64,000 nucleotides of DNA from Streptomyces sp. NBC_00691 (lineage in GTDB: Bacteria > Actinomycetota > Actinomycetes > Streptomycetales > Streptomycetaceae). Position numbers and translations under genes: made by a program. Positions within the stretch are counted from its first letter, which is position 1. Each line of letters starts with the position of its first letter. Shown piece after piece: positions 51,643 through 59,842 of this stretch. The DNA lies in assembly GCF_036226665.1 (NCBI RefSeq), contig NZ_CP109007.1, forward strand, positions 8,122,001-8,186,000. Reading direction: 5' to 3'. A model generated the notes under the pieces. It made no database searches. It was not told the DNA's origin and was given only the letters and a program-made list of their open reading frames with translations.

Positions 51643-52425
51643 TCACAGGGCCGCGGTCGTTCCCTGCAGCCGTACCTGCAACGCGTACACCAGGTCGGTC
51701 CACAGGCCCGTGACCAGCAGGACGCCGACGAGGACCAGAAGTGCGCCGCCGGTCCGCATGACGGTCCCGTGGTGGTCCCTGACCCAGCGGAAGGCGCGCA
51801 GAGCCCGCTGGAAGGCGAGTGCGGTGAGGAGGAAGGGCGCGCCGAGACCCGCGCAGTAGCAGACCATGAGGAGGGCGCCGCGCCCCGCGCTGGCCTCGTT
51901 CCAGGCCAGGGCCTGCACCGCGGCCAGGGTCGGCCCGATGCAGGGGGTCCAGCCCACGCCGAAGACGACGCCCAGCAGGGGCGCGCCGGCCAGGCCGAAG
52001 GAGGGCCGGCGGCTGCTGCGCAGCTCGCGCTGGGTGAAACCGGGCAGCCAGCCCGCGAACGCGAGGCCCATGACGATCGTGAACAGGCCCAGGACCAGTG
52101 TGATGCCGTCCTGGTAGGCGAGCAGGTTGCGCCCGACGAAGCCGAACAGGGCACCGCCGGACACGAGAACGCCGCTGAAACCCAGGACGAACAGCGCCGC
52201 TCCGGCGACCATCCGCCCGCGCCGCCCGCCGTCCGCCTCGGCGAGGTCGGACACCGACAGGCTGGTCACGTAGCTCAGGTAGCCCGGCACGAGCGGCAGG
52301 ACGCACGGGGAGAGGAAGGACACCAGACCCGCGGCCACGGCCACCGGCACGGCGAGGAGCAGCGTGCCCGACACCGCGCCGGCGGCCGGCCCGGAGGCGA
52401 GCGCCGCCCACGTGGGGCCGGTCAC
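51643..52425 (-). CDS. ccdA: CcdA/DsbD-beta membrane electron carrier
   Basis: A 260-residue six-helix protein. The redox Cys pair lies in FLSPCVLPLVPGYL (Cys41) and VGWTPCIGPTLAAV (Cys162). CcdA moves reducing equivalents from cytosolic thioredoxin across the membrane, for cytochrome c maturation or for extracytoplasmic thioredoxins. The GTG start overlaps the TlpA-like stop (GTGA, 52422-52425). With thiol proteins on both sides of it in the gene order, a general reducing pathway is more likely than one limited to cytochrome c. Confidence 0.9.
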   Translation of the reverse strand: MTGPTWAALASGPAAGAVSGTLLLAVPVAVAAGLVSFLSPCVLPLVPGYLSYVTSLSVSDLAEADGGRRGRMVAGAALFVLGFSGVLVSGGALFGFVGRNLLAYQDGITLVLGLFTIVMGLAFAGWLPGFTQRELRSSRRPSFGLAGAPLLGVVFGVGWTPCIGPTLAAVQALAWNEASAGRGALLMVCYCAGLGAPFLLTALAFQRALRAFRWVRDHHGTVMRTGGALLVLVGVLLVTGLWTDLVYALQVRLQGTTAAL

Positions 52426-53021
52426 GCGTCCTCCCCGGCGACGCGGTCCACGAGGGGCTCCAGGAGTGCGCGGGTGACCGGACCGGAGACGGCGACGGCG
52501 ATCCGGCCCTTCCGGTCGATGACCAGCGTGGACGGGACGGCCCGCGGGTTGAGCACCGCGGGCGGGAAGGCCAGCAGCAGCTTCCCGTCGGGATCGTGGA
52601 TGCTCGGGTACCGCAGACCGTAGGTCCTCTCGAACTCCCGGGCCGGCCCGGTGGAACGGTCGCGGACGTTGACGCCCAGGAGTTCCACGCCGCGCGGCGC
52701 CGCCGCACCGCGCAGCGCCTCCAGGTCGGCGGCCTCGGCGCGGCAGGGTGCGCACCAGGAGCCCCACACGTTCAGGACCACGACCTTGCCGCGGTACGAG
52801 CGCAGCGCCAGGTCCCGGCCCGTGAGGTCCCGGCCGGAGCTGTCGGGTGCGGAAGGGCGTTCGGCGACCGGCAGCACCGTCGCGGTCTCGACGGTGCGCG
52901 CTCCCGGCGCGCCGCCTTCCGCCCCCGCCACGGCGCCCCCGCCACAGCCGGTGGCCGCGAGGGCGAGGAGGAACAGGGCGACCGTCGCCGACACGCCGCG
53001 TCTGTGGCCGCGAGACCTCAT
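52422..53021 (-). CDS. TlpA/ResA-like thioredoxin lipoprotein
   Basis: A 199-residue lipoprotein (lipobox ALAATGC, Cys26) with a thioredoxin-fold domain whose active site is W-G-S-W-C90-A-P-C93. The cis-Pro segment is RAVPSTLVIDRKG. Extracytoplasmic thiol-disulfide reductase supplied by CcdA. The ATG overlaps the stop of the preceding thioredoxin gene (ATGA). Confidence 0.9.
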   Translation of the reverse strand: MRSRGHRRGVSATVALFLLALAATGCGGGAVAGAEGGAPGARTVETATVLPVAERPSAPDSSGRDLTGRDLALRSYRGKVVVLNVWGSWCAPCRAEAADLEALRGAAAPRGVELLGVNVRDRSTGPAREFERTYGLRYPSIHDPDGKLLLAFPPAVLNPRAVPSTLVIDRKGRIAVAVSGPVTRALLEPLVDRVAGEDA

Positions 53022-53833
53022 CGGGCCCACTTCCGCAGGAACGCGCCGAGGCCCGTCTCGGTCAGCTCGGGGTTGCCGGTCGAGTGCGTCTCGGTCACCA
53101 CCTTGCCGTTGCCGTCGAGGACGACCAGGACGGGCATCTTGTACGCGCCCTCGCCGGAGCAGTAGTCGCGCAGGAGGTCGAAGGCCGAGGAGTCCTGGCC
53201 GCCGATGTCGACCTTGACCACGTGGTACGAGGCGTCCAGGAGCGCACCCACGTCGCTCGTGGCGAACACCCGGTCGGCGGCCTTGCAGTTGCCGCACCAG
53301 TTGGCGCCGAAGTCGATCAGGACCTTCTTGCCGTCGGCCCTGGCGGCGGCGACCGCGGCCGTGACGGCCCCACGGGCGTCCGCACCGGACGGGTAGCCGC
53401 TGGTGAAGCCCGAGGAGCCGGAGACGGGAGCGCGCTTCTTCACGGCGGGCTTGGTCGGGGCGGGAGCGGTCGGGGCGGGAGCGGCCGTCGTCCTGGCGGG
53501 GCGAGGGGCGGCCTTGGTCGCGGCCGCGGGGCGCTCGGCAACGGGCGGGGAGGCGGAAGCGCTCGGCCGGGTCGTCGGCGTGACCGACGTCGCCGTGGCG
53601 GTGGGGGAGGCGGGTGCCGTCGCCGCCTCCATGGGAGCCGGGGTGCCGGTTCCCTGGTCGGAGGGCGCGTCCGGAGCCGCCGCCACGGACACGCTCTGCG
53701 CCGCGTCGTTCTTCGAGCCGCCCACGCCGCAGGCCGTGGCGACGGCGGCGGAGGCGACCGTGAGGGAGACGGCCGAGAAGCGGACGAAGCCCTGGATGCC
53801 GGCGGTGCGTGGTGTGCGTCGGTGTGCGGCCAT
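53018..53833 (-). CDS. Thioredoxin-like lipoprotein with long Pro/Ala/Thr linker
   Basis: A 271-residue protein. A signal with possible lipobox ATAC (Cys35) is followed by about 95 residues of Pro/Ala/Thr-rich, wall-spanning linker, and then a DUF953/thioredoxin-like domain with the active site NWC180-G-N-C183K. A further Cys in DYCSGEG and the cis-Pro in YKMPVLVVLD are seen. First gene of the Dsb operon, translationally coupled to the next. AAGGGG precedes the ATG. The domain resembles DsbD-gamma. Confidence 0.85.
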   Translation of the reverse strand: MAAHRRTPRTAGIQGFVRFSAVSLTVASAAVATACGVGGSKNDAAQSVSVAAAPDAPSDQGTGTPAPMEAATAPASPTATATSVTPTTRPSASASPPVAERPAAATKAAPRPARTTAAPAPTAPAPTKPAVKKRAPVSGSSGFTSGYPSGADARGAVTAAVAAARADGKKVLIDFGANWCGNCKAADRVFATSDVGALLDASYHVVKVDIGGQDSSAFDLLRDYCSGEGAYKMPVLVVLDGNGKVVTETHSTGNPELTETGLGAFLRKWAR

Positions 53834-54092
53834 GACGGATCAACCCCTTGTGTCGGTGAGTCCTCCGGGGCCTGGCGGCGGCCGATGCCGGAGCGGGCGC
53901 AGGACGCGGCCCGGCGTCCTGTCCGCCTGGGCCGGAGCGATCGTCCTGACCGACCGTGAGCCTAGATGCCGAAAACGCGTCCTGGACCGTCCTGATGCCA
54001 CCCATCAGGCACGCTTAAGGAATTGCTCAGGTTCGTGACCGCAAGCCCTTGACCAGGGCTTCTCCGGCCGTCCGCAGCACCTGTCCGAGGAC

Positions 54093-54644
54093 TCACAACC
54101 GGGTCTCGCGCACGCTGGCCTGAGCCCTCGGCACGACGGTCGCCGTGATCTGCGAACGATGGTCGTCGCTGGTGAAGACGACCACCAGGGTGCCGGGATC
54201 GCTCTGACCGGTGCTCGTGCGGAAACCCGGATCGGGAACGGCCGAGACGAAGCACACGCTGTCGCTGCCGTACTGGACGGTGACCTTGCCCCCCTCGGAG
54301 GGGACCGTGTGCAGCCCGGGGCCGCCGCCGCACTTGGAGGCCGACGGCCGGGGCGTGGACGTGACGGGCGTCCGCGTGGCCGTGGGCGAGGGAGTCCGGG
54401 TGGTCGGCGGCGGTGACGACGGGGACGCGGGCGGGGTGGTGGGCGCCTTCGGGGTGGTCGCGACGGACGAGGCCGGCACCCCGACGAGGACGGACGGGGA
54501 GGGGTACACCGCCTGCACCGACCGCGCGGCGGGCGGGGTCGGTCGGGTCAGGCCGATCACGAAGTACACCGTGAGCATCACCGCGGTGACGCTGGCCGCG
54601 GTGCACGACAGCCATATGAGGAGATAGCGCAGGAGGCGTGGCAC
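54093..54644 (-). CDS. Single-pass membrane protein with Pro/Thr-rich stalk
   Basis: About 183 residues from GTG 54644: one transmembrane helix (LLIWLSCTAASVTAVMLTVYFVIGL), then a Pro/Ser/Thr-rich stalk, then a small beta-rich extracellular domain containing two Cys (SKCGGGPG and VCFVSAVPDPGF). The start is uncertain; a longer version to 54713 would overlap the CAP relic and lacks a better ribosome site. Function unknown. Confidence 0.65.
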   Translation of the reverse strand: MPRLLRYLLIWLSCTAASVTAVMLTVYFVIGLTRPTPPAARSVQAVYPSPSVLVGVPASSVATTPKAPTTPPASPSSPPPTTRTPSPTATRTPVTSTPRPSASKCGGGPGLHTVPSEGGKVTVQYGSDSVCFVSAVPDPGFRTSTGQSDPGTLVVVFTSDDHRSQITATVVPRAQASVRETRL

Positions 54645-54649
54645 CGCAT

Positions 54650-54943
54650 CAGTGTGGCCGACGCCTGCCGCGCCACCGTTCCCGCCCTCGCCCTCACCCA
54701 CGGAGAGTGGCACGTGTTCCGGACGCGCCGACGCGACTGCGGCGGCCCGACGGGGCGACCGCCCCCGAGCGGGTCCCGAACATCGCCGAGGGACAGGCCG
54801 ACGCGGCCGCCGTCACGGATGCCTGGATGCACAGCCCCGGCCACCGGGCCGACATCCTCGACTGCGGTTTCACCGGGATCGGCGTCGGCGTCAGTACCGA
54901 CGGAGGCCCCCTGGTGGACCCAGGACTTCGGAACCCCTCCTGA
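54650..54943 (+). pseudogene. Broken CAP/SCP-domain secreted protein
   Basis: Plus-strand fragments in different frames make up the end of a CAP domain. NIAEGQADAAAVTDAWMHSPGHRADILDCGFTGIGVGVSTDGG is in one frame, split here across 54780-54905, and WWTQDFGTP follows in another, after an extra C in the run of five C at 54909. The N-terminal half is missing or scrambled. The conserved SPGHR and the Trp-Trp-x-Gln-x-Phe ending identify the family. Inactivated gene or two sequencing errors. Confidence 0.7.
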
Positions 54944-54951
54944 GCCTCTGC

Positions 54952-55659
54952 TCAGTGCGGCGCCACCAGCTTGATGCCCACCCCGCGCACGGTGCGCAGA
55001 TAGCGCGGTGCCGAGGCCCGCTCACCGAGCTTGCGGCGTAGCGCGGACACGTGCACGTCGATGGTCTGGTCCTCGATGTAGGCCTCCTGCCAGACCTCCG
55101 CGAGGAGCCGGTGCCGGGACACCACCGTGCCGGCATGCCGGGCGAGAAAGGCCAGCAGGTCGAACTCCCGGCGCGTGAGAACCAGTTCGCGCCCTGCCAG
55201 ATAGGCCGAACGCGCCGGCGGATCCACGGTCAGCTCACCGACCGTCACCAGACTCGACGGATCGGCGGGCGGGGCCTGCCCGGCGACTGCGGCGGGCACC
55301 GCGGTGCGCCGCAGCACCGCCGACAGCCGGGCCAGGAGCTGCGCCCCGGAGAACGGTTTGACGAGGTAGTCGTCCGCGCCCGCGTTCAGGAGCTTGACGA
55401 TCTCGCTCTCGTCGTCGCGGGCGGTCGCGACCACCACGGGCACGTCGGATATCCCGCGGATCATGCGCAGCGCGTCGCCACCGTCGAGATCGGGCAGGCC
55501 GAGGTCCAGCACCACCGCGTCCTGCGAGCCCTGCGCCACCTCGCGCAGCGCGCCGAACCCGTCGCCCGTACTGCGCACGGAATGGCCGTGCTCCGCGAGG
55601 ATCTCCATCAGCGAGGCACGGATGCTGGGGTCGTCCTCGACCACGAGTACGCGGGGCAT
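54952..55659 (-). CDS. OmpR-family response regulator
   Basis: A 235-residue regulator with receiver motifs VVEDD, the phospho-acceptor Asp in VVLDLGLPDLDG (about residue 50), ATARDD and LVKPFSG, and a winged-helix domain (LTRREFDLLAFLARHAG, YLRTVRGVGIKL). The start was set at ATG 55659 (MPRVLVVEDD); a GTG three codons earlier is possible. No kinase gene is adjacent; the closest candidate is the orphan kinase at 49282-50757 on the same strand. Confidence 0.9.
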   Translation of the reverse strand: MPRVLVVEDDPSIRASLMEILAEHGHSVRSTGDGFGALREVAQGSQDAVVLDLGLPDLDGGDALRMIRGISDVPVVVATARDDESEIVKLLNAGADDYLVKPFSGAQLLARLSAVLRRTAVPAAVAGQAPPADPSSLVTVGELTVDPPARSAYLAGRELVLTRREFDLLAFLARHAGTVVSRHRLLAEVWQEAYIEDQTIDVHVSALRRKLGERASAPRYLRTVRGVGIKLVAPH

Positions 55660-55853
55660 GGCGGACACCCTACAACCGGCCGTCCGTCAGCCGGACAGCC
55701 TCACCAGGGCCGGGCCGGGGCCTTCCGGAGCACGGGTGATCGCCCTGGCAGCGCCGCCCCGCGCGCCCCGTACCGGAGAAGGCGTCCTGACCGCGCGGAC
55801 ATGACTCCTCCGGAGCGGGGCACCCGCAGGAAGGCGCCCAGAGAGAGGGAGTC

Positions 55854-57368
55854 ATGACCGAAGACACGAGGCGGGGCACATCCGTTCCCGCAGCCACAGG
55901 AACCGTGACCACGGCCGTACCGGCCCGACTGGACCGCCTGCCCTGGTCGCGTTGGCACTGGATGATCGTGATCGGCCTCGGGACCGTCTGGATCCTGGAC
56001 GGCCTCGAAGTCACCATCGTCGGAAACATCGCCGGCCGTCTCGCCGAGAGCGGCAGCGGTCTGGACATCACCGCCGCCCAGGTGACCGGAACGGCCGCCG
56101 CGCTGTACGTCGCCGGTGCCTGCTCCGGAGCACTCTTCTTCGGCTGGCTGACCGACCGTTACGGCCGCAAGAAGCTCTTCATGGTGACGCTGGCCGTCTA
56201 CCTGGGGGCCACCGCCCTCACGGCCCTGTCGATGGAATCCTGGTGGTTCTTCCTCTTCCGCTTCCTGACGGGCTTCGGGATCGGCGGCGAGTACGCGGCC
56301 ATCAACTCGGCGATCGACGAACTGATCCCCTCCCTCTACCGGGGGCGCGTCGACCTCATCATCAACGGCAGCTACTGGCTCGGAGCCATCGGCGGGGCCC
56401 TGCTCTCCATCGTCATGCTGGACACCGACATCTTCGCCCTCGACATGGGCTGGCGGCTCAGCTTCGCCCTCGGCGTCGTCCTCGGCCTGGTGATCCTCCT
56501 GGTCCGACGGCACGTCCCCGAGAGCCCACGATGGCAGTTCATCCATGGACGCGGAGAGGAGGCCGAGGGACTGGTCTCCACCGTCGAGCGCGAGGTCGAG
56601 GAGGAACACGGCCGCCCGTTGCCGGCGCCCGCCGGCGAGATCACCATCCACCAGCGACGCGGCATCGGCTTCGGACTCATCGCGAAGACCGTCTTCCGCC
56701 GCTACCCGCGCCGCGCCGTCCTCGGCCTCTCCCTCTTCATCGGCCAGGCGTTCCTCTACAACGCCATCACCTTCGGTTTCGGCACGATCCTTTCCACCTT
56801 CTTCGACGTTCCCACGGGCCGGACGGGCTACTACTTCGCCGTCGTCGCCGCGGGCAACTTCCTCGGCCCGCTGTTCCTCGGCAGGTTCTTCGACACGGTC
56901 GGACGCCGTGTCATGATCTCTTCCACCTACCTCCTGTCCGGCCTCCTGCTCTTCGGCACGGCATGGCTGTTCGGCAGCGGCGTCCTCAGCGCCACCACGC
57001 TCACGGCCTGCTGGTGCGCCGTGCTGTTCTTCGCGTCCGCCGGTGCGTCCAGCGCCTACCTCACGGTCTCCGAGGTCTTCCCGATGGAGACCCGCGCGAT
57101 GGCCATCGCCTTCTTCTACGCGATCGGCACCGCGGCAGGCGGTATCAGCGGCCCACTGATCTTCGCCGAGCTCACCGAGTCCGGCATCCCGTCGGAGACC
57201 GTCCTCGCCTTCCAGATCGGCGCCGGCCTCATGTGCGCGGCCGGAATCGTGGCCGCCTTCCTCGCGGTCAAGGCGGAACGCCGCTCCCTGGAGGACATCG
57301 CCGAGCCCCTCTCGACGGCCCCCGCCGAGGCGTCCGGCACGTCCGACGCCGTTCCGCCCCGAGCCTGA
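55854..57368 (+). CDS. MFS sugar-porter-like transporter
   Basis: A 504-residue transporter with 12 membrane segments. It has the MFS loop motif WLTDRYGRKKLF between helices 2 and 3, FLTGFGIGGEYAAINSAIDE in helices 4-5 and RRHVPESPRWQF at the mid-loop, all features of the sugar/metabolite porter (SP/AAHS) group. A cytoplasmic hydrophilic segment of about 60 residues separates the halves. GAGGGAG lies directly before the ATG. Substrate unknown; organic acids or sugars are usual. A perfect palindrome follows the gene. Confidence 0.88.
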   Translation: MTEDTRRGTSVPAATGTVTTAVPARLDRLPWSRWHWMIVIGLGTVWILDGLEVTIVGNIAGRLAESGSGLDITAAQVTGTAAALYVAGACSGALFFGWLTDRYGRKKLFMVTLAVYLGATALTALSMESWWFFLFRFLTGFGIGGEYAAINSAIDELIPSLYRGRVDLIINGSYWLGAIGGALLSIVMLDTDIFALDMGWRLSFALGVVLGLVILLVRRHVPESPRWQFIHGRGEEAEGLVSTVEREVEEEHGRPLPAPAGEITIHQRRGIGFGLIAKTVFRRYPRRAVLGLSLFIGQAFLYNAITFGFGTILSTFFDVPTGRTGYYFAVVAAGNFLGPLFLGRFFDTVGRRVMISSTYLLSGLLLFGTAWLFGSGVLSATTLTACWCAVLFFASAGASSAYLTVSEVFPMETRAMAIAFFYAIGTAAGGISGPLIFAELTESGIPSETVLAFQIGAGLMCAAGIVAAFLAVKAERRSLEDIAEPLSTAPAEASGTSDAVPPRA

Positions 57369-57405
57369 CGGAACCGCGCGCGGACGCCGCGGCCTCGCAC
57401 GCCCG

Positions 57406-57443
57406 CACAGGTACCTCCCCGCCGCGGCGGGGAGGTACCTGTG
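57406..57443. terminator. Perfect 38-nt palindrome after the MFS gene
   Basis: Every base from 57406 to 57443 pairs with its partner (19-bp arms; the arm ends CACAGGTACCTCC and the centre is GCCGCGGC). It lies 37 nt after the MFS stop and between convergent genes, so a bidirectional terminator is the likely role. As a fully symmetric duplex it could also bind a protein. Confidence 0.8.
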
Positions 57444-57532
57444 TCAGTGGCGACGGGGACGCGGATCAGCGGCGGCGGCCGTGCCACAAGGCCGGTACGG
57501 CCGCCGCCTCCCGCGCCGTACGCCGGTCTCCT

Positions 57533-57543
57533 CCCCCCCCCCC
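57533..57543. repeat. Homopolymer run of 11 C
   Basis: An uninterrupted run of 11 C lies just downstream of the DUF11 gene's stop (6 nt, on the minus-strand reading). Runs of this length are prone to polymerase slippage and to base-calling error. Confidence 0.85.
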
Positions 57544-57549
57544 GTCTCC

Positions 57550-58953
57550 TCAGGACCGGGGCACGCAGGGGGCGCAGCAGGCAGGCGCGGGCTCGACGCA
57601 GACGACGACGGAATCGGTGTTGTCGGACGGGTCGGGGTCCTTCTCGACGGCCGTGACGGTGGCCGTGTTCGTCAGACGGGCGGCCCTGGCGGCCTTCGCC
57701 CGCAGGACAAGGGTGGCTCGGGCGCCGACGCCAAGTTCGCCGACGGACCACTGCCCGGTCTCCGGAACGTAGGCACCGGCGCTCGCGTCGGCGGACAGGA
57801 AGACGAGCCCGTTCGGGAGCCGGTCGGCGACGGTCACACCGGTCGCCGGGCTGGGACCGGCGTTGTGGACGGTCAGCCGGTAGGTGACGGTCTGCCCGAC
57901 GGTCGCGGTGGTCGCGTCGGCCGCCTTGACCACGTTCAGGTCGGCCGCCGGCCTGACCTCGGTCACGGCCTCGTCGGACGTGGACGTCAGCGGCTCGGGG
58001 GTGGCGCCGAGCCGGTTCTCGTACGCGGCGACGGCGGTGTTGACCACCCGCGTACCCGCCGTCTCCAGGCCGAGGACCACCCGGTACTCGACGGTCGTCC
58101 CCTCCGGCAGTGCGGCCGTGTTCGCCAGACTGCCGCCCTGGGACGCGGAGGCTCCGGTCCCGAGCCGGAAGACGACCGTGTCGCTCTCGGCGTCGTAGGC
58201 GGCCTGGTCGTCACCCGCCCGATCGGTCTTCACGCCGGCGTTCGGCCCGTCGACGACCCTGAGGGAACCGGGCACGTACGTCGTCCCCGGCGGCAGCACG
58301 TCCGTCAGCGTCAGTCGCTCGGCGGCCCCACCCCCCTCGTTCCTGGCCGTGATCCGGTACGTCACGACATCGCCGACGTCCAACGGGCCCTGCGGCACCG
58401 CGGTCTTGGTGAGCACCACGAGCGGAGCCGTACCGAAGAACACGCCGTCCAGGAAGTTGCCGATCCCCTGGTTGCCCCCGGCCGCCGACACCGACCGGAA
58501 CGCGAAACGCGTGATGCCCTGCCTGGCCGGCACCGTGTACGTGCCCGTGTAGTACCCCCACGCCGTGTTCCCGTCCGTGAAGGAGCGCTGCTCGACCACG
58601 TTCCCCGGCGCCCCGATGTCCAGCGCCATCGTGTCCTGCCCCTGCCGGCCCCGGTGGTAGAGCCGCCAGTACAGCTTCGTGCCCGGCGTGGTCGGCAGGT
58701 CCTGGTAGAGCGTGGACACCTGATTGGCGTTCAGCTCGGCGAACTGCTCGCCCTCCGCGGACGGCACGCCGTTGAATCCCGAATGCCACAGCTCGACCAT
58801 GTGGTCGGTGGCCGTGGTCAGCCAGCCCGGAACATGCCGCGGGGCCTGCGTCTGCGACGCGTCCGGCAGAAACGCCATGTCGGTCACGGCCGGCTGCTCG
58901 AAACTCCCGTTCACGAGAGCGACCCGCAGCGGGAAGGAAGGAGGTGTGCTCAT
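57550..58953 (-). CDS. DUF11-repeat surface-type protein without signal peptide
   Basis: A 467-residue protein. Residues 1-195 form a carbohydrate-binding-like beta-sandwich (VNGSFEQPAV, VPGWLTTATDHMVELW, LYWRLYHRGRQGQDTMALDIG). Two DUF11 repeats follow (VLTKTAVPQGPLDVGDVVTYRITARN and LNVVKAADATTATVGQTVTYRLTVHN), each ending with LPxGxxY/F. The end is Cys-rich (VCVEPAPACCAPCVPRS). DUF11 proteins are usually exported, yet no Sec or Tat signal is visible from this start (ATG behind GGAG). The C-terminal Cys cluster is unusual. Function unknown. Confidence 0.78.
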   Translation of the reverse strand: MSTPPSFPLRVALVNGSFEQPAVTDMAFLPDASQTQAPRHVPGWLTTATDHMVELWHSGFNGVPSAEGEQFAELNANQVSTLYQDLPTTPGTKLYWRLYHRGRQGQDTMALDIGAPGNVVEQRSFTDGNTAWGYYTGTYTVPARQGITRFAFRSVSAAGGNQGIGNFLDGVFFGTAPLVVLTKTAVPQGPLDVGDVVTYRITARNEGGGAAERLTLTDVLPPGTTYVPGSLRVVDGPNAGVKTDRAGDDQAAYDAESDTVVFRLGTGASASQGGSLANTAALPEGTTVEYRVVLGLETAGTRVVNTAVAAYENRLGATPEPLTSTSDEAVTEVRPAADLNVVKAADATTATVGQTVTYRLTVHNAGPSPATGVTVADRLPNGLVFLSADASAGAYVPETGQWSVGELGVGARATLVLRAKAARAARLTNTATVTAVEKDPDPSDNTDSVVVCVEPAPACCAPCVPRS

Positions 58954-59445
58954 GGTGCCATCTCCGATCGTTCGACGGTGCGCGAGAGACCCCCAGCCCC
59001 CGGACACGGGGCGAGGGGGTCGGAACACCCCGTAGCTCAGCGCCCCCTCCGCCCCGGGTACAGCCGTGGCGGAGGTGTCCCGGCCAGCACCGAACGGAGG
59101 GTTTACCCGGCCCGCCGCGCACCTGACGGCCTCGCTGCCCCTTCTCCGGCCTCGCCGGTGCCCTCGTCGGACACCTCAGGCCCACCGCCCTCGTGCGAAC
59201 CTCCGACACTGACCGGATGGCATGACTCCCTGGCGTTCACACGCCGCCCGGAAGGGTGAATCATGGCCCGTCAGGTTGACGGCTCTGCGTGGGCGAGGCT
59301 GGGTCTTCAACTGGCCCGGTGTCGAGCGCGAGCCGGCCCGCCAGCCGCCCCGCCGAGAAGCCGCACCCTCCGTCCCCTGGCGACTCCGACATTCAACGAA
59401 TCAACGTTTCGTTGTTCTCTTGCTTGCTGCGCTAGGGTGGAGATC
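58954..59445. other. Intergenic region upstream of the tap-tpg operon
   Basis: A 492-nt gap. The left part (to about 59260) has nothing recognisable. A frame open from 59263 into the HTH gene looks like an extension rather than coding sequence. The last 60 nt hold the inverted repeat and promoter-like sequence described separately. Confidence 0.5.
59394..59440 (+). promoter_or_regulatory. Inverted repeat and promoter candidate of the tap-tpg operon
   Basis: CAACGAA (59394-59400) and TTCGTTG (59408-59414) form a perfect 7-bp inverted repeat with a 7-nt spacer. A third CAACG lies inside the spacer. The repeat is followed by TTGTTC and, about 15 nt on, TAGGGT, a fair -35/-10 pair. The stretch is AT-rich for this genome and ends 6 nt before the HTH start. 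This suggests an operator through which the HTH protein controls its own operon. Confidence 0.55.
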
Positions 59446-59826
59446 ATGCCGGAGGAGCCCTGGACCGCACCGCGAAGCCGCTTCGCCGGCCTGCCCGAAC
59501 TCCCGCCCCGTGAGGACGCGCCCGCCCATGTGCTCCAGGGGCATGCCGTGCTGCTGGGGGCGCTGCTGGCCGCCACCGAACGGAGCGGCGGGGTGGAAGG
59601 GCAGACCGTGGCGGACGACGAGGTGGCCGCCGCTCTGGGCTTGTTCGAGGATATGCGGACCGCGCTGGACCGACTGGAGGCGCAGGTCGTCATCGAGGCC
59701 CGGCGACGGGGTATGGAATGGCGTCAGATCGCCGGTCATCAGGGAATGAAGTCGTCTCAGGCGGCGTCGCAGCGTTATCAGCGACTGGTGACCCGGCTGG
59801 AAGAGATCCGCCAGGGCATCAGGTGA
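59446..59826 (+). CDS. Small HTH protein upstream of tap
   Basis: A 126-residue protein. The first half has a helical segment (HAVLLGALLAATERSGG), the second a probable helix-turn-helix (ALDRLEAQVVIEARRRGMEWRQIAGHQGMKSSQAASQRYQRL). It lies 16 nt ahead of tap and shares its transcript. Proteins like this occur beside tap-tpg in Streptomyces and may regulate them or take part in telomere work. The ATG follows GGTGGAG. Confidence 0.75.
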   Translation: MPEEPWTAPRSRFAGLPELPPREDAPAHVLQGHAVLLGALLAATERSGGVEGQTVADDEVAAALGLFEDMRTALDRLEAQVVIEARRRGMEWRQIAGHQGMKSSQAASQRYQRLVTRLEEIRQGIR

Positions 59827-59842
59827 GTGCAGGAGATCGTCC

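Noticed and set aside
59394..59414. Inverted repeat upstream of tap-tpg considered as a telomere or replication origin
   Set aside because: A single short repeat; Streptomyces telomeres have several packed palindromes at the DNA end, and no such series is visible.
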